The translations under genes were made by a program, and so were the position numbers. Under the pieces are notes generated by a model, which did no database searches, was not told the origin of the DNA, and saw only the letters and a list, made by a program, of their open reading frames with translations. From Nectonema munidae (Eukaryota > Nematomorpha > Nectonematoida > Nectonematidae), in contig JAUIRK010000945.1 in the NCBI GenBank assembly GCA_030549495.1, forward strand, positions 1,199,501-1,263,500: DNA of 64,000 nucleotides, written 5' to 3'. Shown here in pieces: positions 1 through 12,092 of this stretch (position 1 is its first letter; each line of letters opens with the position of its first letter).

Positions 1-51
1 TTCCAATTTTTTTTCTTCAATTTTTAATGTTTTTTATTAGAGATTTGGTGT

Positions 52-181
52 CTTTTCCTTTAGACGGCCAACATCAAGTAATCACCATTTTTAATTAAGT
101 AAATTATATTTATTTATTAAGTTATAACTATAAAAGGCAGATGAAATGTTGATTACTTGGTGTGGCCGTCTAAACGAAAAG
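52..181. mobile_element. MITE-like element with long terminal inverted repeats
   Basis: The left arm beginning CTTTTCCTTTAGACGGCC is matched in reverse complement by the right arm ending GGCCGTCTAAACGAAAAG. The match continues inward through the shared segment AAGTAATCA. The arms are about 32-35 bp with a few mismatches, and the core of about 65 bp is very AT-rich and non-coding. I see no clear target-site duplication. This looks like a non-autonomous DNA transposon of unassigned superfamily. Confidence 0.6.
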
Positions 182-787
182 CCCGGAGATTTGGATTCAC
201 ATATGTTTCCACTGCCAAATTTTGAACAAGTTTCTCCCTTATAAGAATTCTAATACTGTATTTAATTCAGCGCTCTCAACTGTGTATCACTAGCGTTGGG
301 GTCGATTGTGATTATAATCAGAATCACAGAAATTCTCAGAATCGTAATCAGGATCATAATAACTTCTTTCTTTTTTAAAAAAAACCAAAATTAGAACGAA
401 AATCAGACGGAGAGAATCACACAAATCAGATTTTCACAATAATTTCAGTTAATTTTAAACATTTTAATCAGCGTAATCAATCTAACAATTCATTCCTTAT
501 TGAGACAACCAATCTAATTAGACCATAATTCGCCTACAGAGAAAAAAGAAGAGGAATTCTTTCATTCCTATAGCGAGAAGTCGAGAAAACCTCAATTTCA
601 GTGTTTGACAGCTCTGACAAACAACAATTGTCTGCATATTTTAGCGAATCCATCAGCACATATGGTCCATTAGGTTACTAGAAACGAAAGTAATCCGTCT
701 TTTGTCAGCTAGCTAAGCTCGTTTGTAAATATCTACAAATACGTTTTTTAATTGGCGGATCTTCCATACCTGGACTATATGGTAATG

Positions 788-862
788 ATAGTCAGGATTG
801 GGAATCGAACCCTGACCATCTTGATCATTACTCTACGCTCCTACCACAAGGCCATCTGCCGA
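788..862 (-). repeat. tRNA-derived SINE head, family 1
   Basis: Read on the minus strand, this has an A-box-like TGGCCTTGTGGTAGG near the 5' end and a B-box GGTTCGATTCC about 35 nt later, the spacing of an internal Pol III promoter. A second copy at 49795-49868 shares both boxes and the intervening GAGCGTAG-like segment. It does not fold as a convincing functional tRNA, and the dispersed copies point to a SINE. Confidence 0.6.
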
Positions 863-1047
863 TGTTTTTTTCTAATCAAATTTGGAATCATGTTTTGGGA
901 ATCCAAATCTAAATTACAGTTGAAATATTCAGAGAATCAGAATCAGTAGCGGGGTGGTCCGCCCCGGGGGTAGAATTTATTTGTATAAAATGTAAGCAAA
1001 ATATTCTTTTTTTTGTTTGTTTTTTTGTGGGGTGTTTTCATCGAAAA

Positions 1048-1164
1048 GGCACAATTTGCACCGCTTGTATCGAACTATGGGAAAGTAGGCTTGATGCAGG
1101 ATCGAACCCAAGACCTTGAGTTATCGAAGCCCAGTACCTAACCAACCTTTCTCACGCCCCCATT
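1048..1164 (-). repeat. tRNA-derived SINE, family 2
   Basis: The minus strand reads GGTTAGGTACTGGGCTTCG, then AACTCAAGGTCTTGGGTTCG (B box), then a body ending in TCGATACAAGCGGTGCAA. Related copies lie at 12741-12848 (minus) and 41044-41145 (plus). The shared order of head and body across three loci supports one SINE family. Confidence 0.65.
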
Positions 1165-1190
1165 TTTTAGACTTAAATAGTAATAATAAT

Positions 1191-1375
1191 CAGTGGCGAA
1201 TCCAGAAAATTGACCATACCAGGTGGGGCCAACTTTAAAAATACTAGTAAAATAGTACCATACAAGTCTTGATGCTTTTGAAAAGAGCAAAATCAATAAG
1301 GGGAATTTCTGTAGCCATTCTTCATAGTGGGGGCTACGCTCAGATGCCCCCTCCTCCTCTCTGGATCCGACATTG
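1191..1375. mobile_element. hAT-type MITE
   Basis: The element starts CAGTGGCGAATCCAGA and ends with the inverted form of CAATGTCGGATCCAGA: 16-bp terminal inverted repeats with 3 mismatches. CAGTG-type ends are typical of hAT elements. The 185-bp interior contains no open reading frame and has G- and C-rich tracts just inside the ends. The flanks are AT-repetitive and give no clean 8-bp target duplication. Confidence 0.6.
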
Positions 1376-4300
1376 GTAATACTTTTTTTGAGCGGTTTGA
1401 AGTGTTATTTTAAATTTTGAGACGCGACAAAATTACCATATGCGCCGGTCGGCATTATAAACTTAGAGCTTCGCAACTGATCAGATTCATCATCATTATC
1501 TGGAATCAGCCCCAACCCCAAAATGGTGCATACGATTTTAGAAAGATTTTAGATTTTTTAATATCTAACTCGAATAAATTCCTTTTCTTATGATTAGTAG
1601 TAAGGCGTCATTTGCTCTATAATGCAAAATGTTTTTACATTTTCGCTAATTGGACAATTAGCCCCTAAGATCATTGCCCCTTGACAACTGCCCGCGATAT
1701 ATTTAATAAATCTTTTCATTTTAAAAATATGTTAATTTTGGGGATATTTCTCGTAAATACAATTATGATTTTATTTATAATAAAATTTAAAAAATTTTTT
1801 TTTTTTTAAATAATAAAAGGTTTTTTTTTAAAAAAAAAAAAAAAAAAAAGATCAAGTGGATTCATTAGTATTTTTCTAAATTTATATCGCCATAATCAAA
1901 ATGTACATTTTTTCTTTGCCCAACAGATGTGCGTGTGTGCCATTTTGTATTGGCAAACTAGGCACGCGTGCCATATGTTGCCGTATATCCTAAATATACT
2001 ATAAATTCTCCCATACCCCATATGGCCATTTCGCGCGCAAACAGTATTCATGGCGTATTCTCTCTCTCTCCTCTCTATAAATAAGCCATTTTTCATTTCC
2101 AAACGAGTTTTTTACAGAGATTTTTTTATTTTGTGATTCATCCAGTTATGGCTATATTTTCAAAAAAAAAAAAAGGAAGCCTTTTTTTTATTATTCCTCT
2201 TTTCAATAAAAGTCCTCCTCAATCGCATATCATTCCACTCGCACTAATAATGTTTTAAGAGCATTTTCCTGTTTTTTGCTTCAATGAAATGTCACGGTAA
2301 TAAATTTCTCCTTTGAAACATGGCATACGAACACAAGAAGTGTACACGCACCTACCTATCTATCTATCTATCTACCTACTATATATTCCAAAAGAATAAA
2401 AGTTGATTGCTAACGACAGATCTTTAGAAAAAAAATCTTCAATCAAATCTTCAAAGAAACTCCAGACGCTCTTTTTATTGCTAAACTCGGTATCATCATC
2501 CACACACGCAAAAGTGATTCAATTCTATACTTCTTTTTTATTGCTAAATCTTTTTTTAAAAAAACCTTTAAGACTAACACTTTGAACAATTGCATTTTAT
2601 ATAGTTAGCTTTTTTGAATACAAAAAAGGATTCTACTCCCAACTTGATAAAATGGGTTTAAAACAAATTTCCGACACAACTGGCGTCTAATACGTACATT
2701 TATTTATGAGTTCTTGCTACAAGGAGCCGGGCGTCAGTTAGTTATTTATTCGGTTATAGTTGCTTAATTTGTCAAGTTAGTAGTTATTTTATTGGTTATA
2801 TTTAATTATTATATTTAATTAGTAAATTCCTTCCACTATATCTCCTATTCTAAAGTTTATGTTCCTGTTTGATCTGTTTGAAGTGAACTGTATTCGATCT
2901 TCTGAAACAAAATAATGGCGATCTCTTTCTTGATTTCAAATAAAATGAAATTAACCATCACAAAAAGAAGCACGCTATGTCTCGCGCCACCCCAACCGGT
3001 TGTGTTCAGTTTCCAACTTCCATTCCAACAATATAAATAATGATTCTCTCTCGCCATAACGGAGCAGGAAAGCCATGTGTGTTGGCGTATTCTAACAGCG
3101 CGCTACACACTCATTCTCCTTTGAATCTTGTCAACATTTCCTTACTCTGATGCTGATGATGATGATGAGAAAGAAGAAGAAGATGTTATTAGAAAAAAAA
3201 TACTAACCAATTTACCTAATAGAATCAATCAATTGTAAAAATTCACAGCAACACCACCACGTTCTTATTATTCTCTCATCTCCTTCCTCATTTATCGCGT
3301 TTTTCCCATCACACAATCTCGTCATCATCACAAACTTTTTCTTTCCTCTTCTCTTGGCTTCTGCACTTGATTCTACCGAAACAATCTCAATTCTTCTTAT
3401 CATGGATTCTGCTTCGTCCTCTCTCTCTGGCGCGTTTTCGGCGTAACCTCTCTTGTCTTTTTCGTTGTGCTGTGTGAATTTAGTTGTCCTGATTTTTGCT
3501 GTTATTTCTTCGCTCTCTTTTGTACTATTAATTAAATTCTATCTCCCTAAATTCTTTATAATTTTCTGCTTTCGAATTTTAAAAAAAATCAATATTAATC
3601 AGTATTATTATTATCATCATCATCATCACCATCATGCCTTTCCATTAAAAGTGTAAGATTTTTGAACTTTTCTTCTTAATTTATCTGTTCTGTTTAAAAC
3701 ACATCCTCTTCTAGTGTTTTAAGCTATTTTCTTAAATTTACCAAATTAATTTTACTCATCAAATTAGATTATTCAGTCTTAAATGAATTCAAAATTAAAC
3801 ACAAAAATGTACTACTTATTTCAAAGTAGCTTCATATTTTTTAAACTTTTTTGTCTAAATGGCACAAAGAAAGCTCTACTTGCTTCTTCTCTCTAATTAA
3901 TTGCGCGGTAAAGGAAGAAGAAAATTTCTTCACAGGCGATTTTATACCATTTTTTAAATTGATTTTTTTTCCTAATACTCAATTTAAAATTCACTACGTT
4001 AGTTAGTGTGAATTCTGTTGTTACTCTCTCTCATTCCACAATGAACATCAGCTTGCTTACGCATCTGACGTAGAACTCTTCTTTCACAAAATCAAACTAA
4101 AACTAAACTTGATTGATTGAGGGAGGGGGATAAAAAATTTTCTGAAAAAAGTTTTTATTATTGAAGCCCGATGACGCTTTGATCCGGAATCAGCGTACCA
4201 AAAGGGTCAGGAAAGGATCTCTACCAAGTCTAAAATCTAACCCTTGGTTTTGGGATGAATAGCCCATCAAATGAATTCATTAATCAAGCATCCAATCAAA

Positions 4301-4586
4301 GAATCCAAATTCCAGTTGGCTCAATCATATTTAGCTATTCTAACTAAATGCGTGAATTTAATCAAAAACCTTGATTTTATTTTGTTCGTATGTGAGAGAA
4401 CAATAAATTCTATTGCATAAAATCAGAAGGTTTCAACTTTTTTGTTGTGGTTTTTTTTTAAAAAAAAACTCTTAATCTAATGAGTGGGATAACGCGTTGT
4501 CTGTCTTTTGTTCATTTCTTCTGAAGAAAATCGAATATACTGATTTTTTAATCTTTTAAATTCATAAAGAATAATGATGTATATGG

Positions 4587-4732
4587 TCAGGAAAAAAAGG
4601 TTTGTATTCTTTTCGAGAATAATAATTAATTAATATTAATTAATGCTGAATTTGCAATAAGCATTTTTTCACAAATTTTGCAAAAAATTTTATTAAAAAA
4701 AAAGCCCAGAAGACCTCAACAATGAAAACCCT
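4587..4732. repeat. 146-bp dispersed repeat, copy 1
   Basis: It runs from TCAGGAAAAAAAGG to GAAAACCCT and is matched almost base for base at 5497-5642 in the same orientation. Both copies contain an internal palindromic block built from ATTAATTAATATTAATTAAT. It has no coding capacity. Confidence 0.75.
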
Positions 4733-5496
4733 CAGATATCACAATTTTTTTTAATAGCCAAACTTCCCAGTACTTCATTGAGAAAAATTCGTTAAACACA
4801 CTTTCTCATTAAATACGCAAATTTGACTTTTCATTGGTATTTCTAACAGGGAAGCGAATAGAGTTCATAGTATCGAAGGCACAACTGGGTCCATGGGGGT
4901 AGTGTCAAATACGCGAAAAGATTTTTGTCATCAATAGCCAAAAGATGCCGCGGATTTTTGATCTAGAAATAAATTTTTTTTGGAAACAACGAATGACAAG
5001 AGTGTTTGTTGCGTCTGCAATCTTATTTTTTGTCATCCGTTTTAAACGAAATGTTTTGTAACTAAAAAATCGTTTTGGAAAAATGTAGTGCTTCAAGGCC
5101 AGGGGCAATTCTGCCTTTGAACAATGGGCCATGAAGGCACAGAATGCTTCCCAATGCGAGAATCCCATATCTCTGGTGTTACAATGCTAAAATTAGTGCA
5201 AATATACACATTTCGCAGCATTCTGTGTAAATAATGAAACGGGTACACAACATTTTACTCTAGTGTAGGAAAAGTTCACGTAAATGTGTCGTCGCATCGT
5301 TTTGCTTCGGCTTGGAAATGGAGCTTCGGACTCCGATCAACACCAATTTCATTCGCCCACTGAATCAATATGTAGTAAATGCGTTTTCTATTCACTAAAT
5401 GCTTTTTATTTTATTGCTTCTCCTTCATTTCTGGCATCTTGTCTTCCCAAAGTAATTTATATTTTCCCTCTATTATTACATATATATATATATATA

Positions 5497-5642
5497 TCAG
5501 GAAAAAAAGGTTTGTATTCTTTTTGAGAATAATAATTAATTAATATTAATTAATGCAGAATTTGCAATAAGCATTTTTTTTTAATTTTGCAAAAAATTTT
5601 ATTCAAAAAAAAAAGTAAGAAGACCTCAAAAATGAAAACCCT
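5497..5642. repeat. 146-bp dispersed repeat, copy 2
   Basis: This is the second copy of the 4587-4732 repeat, identical in length and orientation with scattered substitutions and small compensating indels. Its left edge abuts an AT microsatellite. Confidence 0.75.
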
Positions 5643-8231
5643 TGACTACTTGCGAACAGTATTAAAGATCATGTTGGTCAGATGTTGCGCGAGTTGAATT
5701 CCGCGATTTTGTGGAGAAGGCTTTAGCAAATTAGCGATTTTTTGTTTGTTCTTGCAAATTTTTTGAAAAATGTTTTTTGTTACGTCAAACGGTTGAATGA
5801 AACACCAACCAAGCATAAAAGTCACTAAAACTAACTGATTAACTAAATGACTTAATTATAATTAATAAAAAATAAACTTTAGGTTCGAAATCTCATCAAT
5901 AAAATGAAAAAATTATAAAATAAATCAAATGTGGATTCAAGTTATTCTGTCATCCCTATAAAGGTTATAGTTTATCAGTTAGTTTTTGTGACTAGTAGTT
6001 TAGTGGTTGTTTCATTCAGCAAAATGACGTAACAAAAAAGAATTTATAAAAAAATACACAAAATTTCTAAACAAAAACATAAAAAATTTAAATTTAATAT
6101 TTAAAAAAACATAAAAAAATAAGAGCATTCAATGACATTAAAACACAATAAAATTAAATTAGCGTTGAAAAATTGATGAATTTTCACTAGTTTTCTCGTT
6201 TTTTCTGTTGAAAGTCTTCCGAGATCTTCATTTAAGCACAGAAGTCATAAAAGCTTGAAGGAACTTTTAGAAAAACCAGGGGACCAAAGGTGTTGTTAAA
6301 AAATGGGCCAGAAACCACATGATTTTGTTTTAGTTCGTACTTTACTCCAAGAAATAAAAGCAAAGGTCTAGAACAATCTGAATCCGCATTTTTTACGAAA
6401 AAGACAAAAAGGTTGAAAAAAGCTTTGACTTTGAAAAGTGGGGGTGTAAGAACTCTGTGCTTTTGTAGTTTCGTAGTGTTCTGCAATGAATCCCAAAAAT
6501 GAATTTGCAAAAGATGCTCTCAAATTAATTAAAAAAGTAGGACTTATATAAACGGAAAAACTTTTATTTGTAAGCTGGGCCAAGAGATGACAAAAGTTTG
6601 CGCATTCATGTTTAGGAAATTTTAGACGCTTTGTTGGTTGCGGAAAATGCTGAATTCTGGTCCAACTAAAAATTATGCAGTAGTATTTAGATTTTCTCCT
6701 CATTGCTGGATGCTGCTCTCATTATCATATGTGAACTTATATTGTAAAAATGATGAAACAACGTTCTTAAGCTGCTTATTTGAAACCAATTGCAATAGTA
6801 TCAAATCCATGGAATCCTTCCTCTCACCTCCAAAATCCCTTTTTTTTTCCTACAAATCCAGAACAGAGAGAGAGAGAAAGATACCCTTCTATTGTTCCTA
6901 TGTATATCACGTTATTTGAGTGAAGGCGATTTACCATTTGACTTATAAGCGTATAATATCACTTGATGTTTGCATTTTCCCTTTTCATATCATTCCACCA
7001 TCTTCCGAACACACCATATGATGATGGATGCTATGCTATGTATGCATGATACTTATGAACATAGCACACTTTTTTTCATCTCTAAGAGAATTAGGTTAAT
7101 TCCTTTTTTTCCTACCTTTAAAGTATATAAGAAAAAAATAACCGATAAGCCGTAAGTAAGCTTCGTTATCGCTCGCTATCTCTCGTGCCTTCTTGCTTTT
7201 CTTCACATTTCACTGCTAGGAATTACATTAACATTCCTATTTATCCTTCCATCTCCAGTTCTCTTACCTGCTGCTGATTCCCCTCTATCATCATCATCTT
7301 TCTCTGCATCATCTTTTTTTTTCATTTCGCAAAACAAATCAAGATAAATTTATTCTCTCCTTACCTCTTCCTCTGCCTTGCGGGTATCTTTGATTCGTTT
7401 GATGTATTTTTCACAGATATGCACACATTTTTTTTCATTTACCTTCCTCATTCCACCTCCAAAACTTGCTCCAACCATCCCATCCATCCAGTCTGTAGAG
7501 TAAACCCTTCAAAACACCACAAAATTCGTTAAGATGATGAAAAGCATGCATCCATCAAAAAAAGGACTTATAAAATTGAAATTTTTTTCTTTACAATAAA
7601 AAGTGTTCTAATCCAACAAATTTAGAACTCTCTCTAATGAACCATTTTTCTAGGATCACATCAAGATCGGTTTTAGACGACTCTTAGGCTTGAAGTCTTT
7701 TTAACGCGGGCTTTTCTAAAATTAAATTTTGCATGTTTTAAGAATGTTTAGTGGAGAATTTCTGTAGTGACTATTAAAATTTAATCACGCTAACTTCCAA
7801 CTAATTCAAATAAGGAACGATCAAACTAACAAATGGACCACCGTGGCCGCTAATAATTGAGGGATGGATTTAGATGACCGCTAGCGGACCTCCTACTCTA
7901 CAAGAGTACAAATGTATATATGTATGATTGTATATGTTTCATGCTGTAAGGTAATGAAAAAAACGCATCCCTCACCTGCTTAAAGCCTGTATTATAAGCG
8001 AAGAAAACTTGTTATTTGTGGAACATATGGTGGCATAATATACTTCAATACAAGTTTTTTTTATAAAAAAGAATTTTTTTTTGTCACTCCCATTTTAATT
8101 GTTTATTATGTCTTCACGCATGTCAAAAGTTCTAATCTTTTTTAACACAAAAGGATGAACTTATAGATAACACGAATCAGCGGCTAGTATTGTGCTGGTC
8201 CAAACCAGAAAAAAATTCTGCCTGGTTTCAC

Positions 8232-8331
8232 TGCCTATTCGCGCTGGAGAAAAAGTATGCTCTCTTCCCCCATTGATTTGATTGGTTAATCTTAGATGTC
8301 ATCAACTGCCAATCTCTCATTCTTCTTATGA
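8232..8331 (+). pseudogene. 100-bp copy of the FHL exon 1 / intron 1 boundary
   Basis: This segment is nearly identical to 12070-12169, with about two differences. It carries the last codons of FHL coding exon 1, the splice donor GTATGC and the first 76 nt of the following intron. No LIM-coding sequence precedes it, so it cannot encode a working protein. Because the copy includes intron sequence, it arose by DNA-level duplication, not retrocopying. The low divergence implies a recent event. Confidence 0.8.
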
Positions 8332-9050
8332 TTTCTAACTAATTATAATATAATTAATAAAAAATTATAAAAATAAACTTGAAATCGTTAAAGAATTGAA
8401 AATTTAAATAATTATACTCTATAACCTCCTATTTGAATATCCTACGCGAAATTTTTTTTTTTACATTATATTTTGTATTTTTTTATTATGACATAAACGC
8501 GACATTTCATGCCAATTGCTAACAAAAAAAGAGTAATTTTCAAAGCCAAGTTTAGCTGAATTGAAAAAAAAAGTTTTATAAACGGTATGTTTGGCCATCC
8601 TAAAATAATAGTATAGCGACAAAAAGTGTCTGCCCAAACTGGCCAATCCTCTTAATATCTATAAAAAGTGATGGCCTTTTTTGCAGGATGTCTGCAACAA
8701 ACTCTTTTGATATGATTAGATAAAAAAAAATTTGCATATATTTTTTGTTTTAACTAATCAAATTACGCAAGAATCGAACGCATTATTTTGAACCAATTAT
8801 TATTCGACGTTTCTTCTTTTTTGTTTTAACGAATCAAATTAAACAAGAATCCAACGAATTATTTTGAGCTAAATATACTCCAGGTTTCAAGCTTCCTCCT
8901 TCAGAATAAATTTGTAGTCTGGCAAGAGCACGAGAGATGAAAAAAAATGAAGCAGTTTTGCGCCATTTTTAAATGACGTAGAGGACATCTTGATTTCAAT
9001 GCAAATTGTATTGAATTGCTCACAGAGATGTAGATCTGATATATGGCCCT

Positions 9051-9200
9051 AACTTTAAGCTAAACTTCTGATTGGCTGTATTTATCACGTGATACAAAAG
9101 TTAGATAAAAATGAGTAAATTTGAAAATGGCCCTTTTAAAATAAGTGCTTTTAAACTTTCAGTAATCAAAGAAAGAAAACGTGTGTGGTTTCATGAGTAA
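9051..9200. repeat. Dispersed repeat also found near 29500-29660
   Basis: It shares CTGATTGGCTGTATTTATCA-like sequence followed by ordered matches through AGTTAGATAAAAA, AAAATGG and GTAA(T/G)..AAAGAAA with the copy near 29520-29660, in the same orientation. A weaker relative may lie near 19440-19500. It is non-coding. Confidence 0.5.
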
Positions 9201-9639
9201 GCTGGATTTTATCTTAAATTAGAGCTCAATAAACTACTCTAACTAAACAAATGAACTATTTATACCAGAGAGCCCCAAAGGAGTTTTTGGCGTTACTGCT
9301 TTAAACGTTTCTCATACATAGCATTTTTCTATCGTCCTGATCTTATTATATTAATTTTGCTACATATCTTGATCGCTTTTGGAATGCAGGATACACACTA
9401 GCATATCATTGCAGACCCGTGACCTTTTTTTTGTTTAAAAGTTTGAGTAACATTCTTCATTTGAAGATTTTTCATCAGTGTAAAGTGAAACAAGGTCTGC
9501 AAGACAAAGGAATACTGACTTCTTCGAGATGTAGAAAAGGGGGGGGGGGGATCTTGATATTTGTAGAATCGAAAAAATATGTGTTTACACATAATTAGAA
9601 AGAATTGAATGAAATATGTATTGTTTCACATGTTATATA

Positions 9640-9905
9640 TACGGTGCTTGGACATTTGGCCTAGCAAAAATATTAGCAAACGGACATTTGGCCGAATCGA
9701 CGACCATTTGGCATGGAGCTTCCATTAGATAAAATTATTCACCACATAATTTGTGTTTAGAAGGTATGGATAGAATTACGCTGTAGATTTGTAAGCAGTC
9801 ATCATGTCATGTGATATCAACACATTTGGCAAAGTGGCTTCGAGTAGATATGTTATATTCATCATATAGAAGTTAAAAGAGTTATTGATCTACGCTGCAG
9901 TTTTT
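9640..9905. repeat. Dispersed ACATTTGGCC repeat, copy 1
   Basis: It begins with GGACATTTGGCC motifs. It then shares an ordered series of words with 59011-59340, including AGATAAAATTAT, ATTTGTGT, GCAGATTTGTAA or TAGATTTGTAA, and ACACATTTGGCAA. The second copy ends with the reverse complement motif GGCCAAATGTGC, so the family probably has inverted termini. Confidence 0.5.
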
Positions 9906-11948
9906 TTGAATCGTCTTTTTATTTATAAAGATTTGTATGAAAATATTTATCCTACGAACAGATAATAAGTATATAAAAATCAGGGGTTCCCCAAAAATTC
10001 CTCAAACATATGGGTTTCGCATTTGCAAAAATACTTGGATAACTCTCTGATTTGTATAGCAAAGCTGAAATGAAATGATGTTATAACCCCCGTTTTTTTC
10101 CTATTTAAAAAAAACGATAAATTTTTGTCAAAACAAGTCTTGCTGCCCTGTGTAATTTAAATTAATTAATCCAGATAAATGAACTTTTTCAAAAATAAAT
10201 TTGTCTAAAAGTGTTTTTTAAAAAAAAATTTTTATTACAAATGATCCTTCAGAAGTTATCACCATTTTTTATTTGTATCTCCCTCCATACTTTGACACTT
10301 CCCGGGTTTTATACAAATCACCGGCTATCGAGCCTTTTGAACACCCTTTCAAACTTCATGTTCTTGAACAAACATTCTTATCTTATATATATTTTTACTA
10401 CATATGTGACCTTTTTTTTATAAAAAGTTCTCTCTTCAAAATTTTCCATATTATCTTGGAATTTTCTGTATGTTCATATCCTTTGTTAAAGTGAAAAAAT
10501 TGAGTCAAGAGAAAATATCATTTTTTCAATGATAAAATAGATTTTATGCTAAAAAAACTTGATAAAAATGTCAATAATTGGAACAAAAAGTTACGCTGCA
10601 TCTTTCAATGAAGCAAAGATCCTTTCTAAAGATTATTCTCTCTCATTTGTCTTCTAAAAATACCGGGACCCAGTTTTTTTCTTCTCCTTGTCACAATTCC
10701 CATGTTATCTACATTCATGTTATCCGATTTTAAATTTGTTCTTTTTATATCTTTTTCACTCTCCAATACTTTTTCTATTCTTCTCATCCCAGCTTCTTTT
10801 TAAGGACATTTAGGATTTTTCTGTTATAAGCAGCTTGCTCGCCTCATACATTATAATACTTCCAGTGCTTCGAAAATTACATTGTGAATGTTTTAATTGT
10901 GATTTATTCGATAAATTCTTCTTCCTCCCATGGATTGATTATTATTATTATTATCAATGAAAAAAGACGCATTATAGCCCATATGTTGTAGTGTAGTATT
11001 ATGAAGTTAGAGCTGCCATTTTTACTAAGAGCAAAATTCGTAGCTTTGATAGGACGTATTTGTCTTGGAGCTGATTATTTGTTCTGCAGGCATTTTTGTC
11101 CAGTAAGTAAGCAATTATAAGTATCCAACAGGTTTTAAGCCATTCTTTGAATAATTTGGAGTTCTTACTCTTGAATTTGATAAGATTTTGATATTCTTTA
11201 ATTGCAAGAATATTTGATTAATCGATTTTTTAGTTTCAAAAATTTGTTTTTTTCCGAAGTGAGACAATGTTCAAGTATTTTAGTTTGTAATAACGTTTGG
11301 TTATTTTTTTTATATATCTTTTACTACTTTAAATCAGAAAGTTTCTGGCATGTAATGGCATTACAATGCATTACATTGTATTATAACACGCTTGATCTGA
11401 TGTTGACCGGAGTGGTGGAAAAAGAATCCTTTAAAATGTTTTATTCCAAAGTTCATACTGTGTATCAATTTGCCTATTTTTGTTTTTAAATCATTATAAA
11501 TTTGAAATTTACAAAATCAATTTACAAGCGTTTTTTCCAATGAATTTCTGATGGAGTCTAGAAGATGTTAGTCCGCGCAGCCAGGATTAAAATCAGCAAA
11601 TACTCCTTAGACTATTATAATATAAAACAAGTTAATAATTCTTTCAAGTTAAAATTAGTAAGCATGATTTTGAAAACTCTTTGTTCTGTTTTACTTTGAA
11701 ATCAGTGAATACACGTCTCGTCTCATTTGCAAGAAAAATGTTTTGCTTCCCAGCGCAATCTTGTTAACTCTCTTATTCAGCATCATACCCATTTTATTAT
11801 ACGCATATTTTTATTGGTCTGTACAAATATTTTAAAGTCGTATACGAAATATTTTCCTTTTTTAGATCGACGTATTTGACAACTTTCTTGAACTAGATCC
11901 TCGCAACCCACTCACCCTCCATCAATCTTGCCTTGTTCTCCGTGGATC

Positions 11949-12092
11949 ATGAGTTGCAAGAGTTGCTTCATCAATCTTCAAGGTCAGGAGTACGTTGAGC
12001 ATGACGGCTCCACCCTTTGCGTCAAGTGCTTTGAAACGAAATTCGCCAATAAGTGTGCGCAGTGCTACTTGCCTATTCGCGCTGGAGAAAAA
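11949..12092 (+). CDS. FHL: FHL coding exon 1 (half LIM and start of LIM1)
   Basis: The exon itself opens at 11866 after the acceptor TTTTTTAG, so at least one upstream non-coding exon exists. Coding starts at the ATG at 11949 (MSCKSC) and ends in phase 0 before GTATGC. Its last 23 nt are duplicated at 8232. Confidence 0.92.

Larger units (their letters stand above)
1376..8231. other. Gene-free stretch with microsatellites
   Basis: No convincing coding exon is seen on either strand; all open frames are short and low-complexity. The stretch contains a CTAT-type run near 2352-2380, GAT repeats near 3150-3168, TCA repeats near 3605-3635, an AT run near 5478-5497 and the 146-bp repeat pair listed separately. 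A short pyrimidine-rich segment around 3390-3450 includes an ATG with a 14-codon frame. It could be an untranslated first exon of a gene to the right, but nothing proves it. Confidence 0.4.
8332..11865. other. Gene-free stretch upstream of the FHL coding exons
   Basis: No coding exon is supported here. It holds two dispersed repeats (about 9051-9200 and 9640-9905), a G homopolymer near 9540-9550 and long AT-rich runs. Any 5' untranslated exon or promoter of the FHL gene should lie in or left of this stretch, but I cannot point to a specific signal. Confidence 0.4.

Noticed and set aside
788-862. Functional tRNA gene
   Set aside because: A and B boxes are present, but the acceptor and anticodon stems do not pair well and similar copies are dispersed; a SINE fits better.
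3393-3446. Short ORF beginning ATG GAT TCT as a first coding exon
   Set aside because: Only 14 codons before a stop, with no donor in frame.
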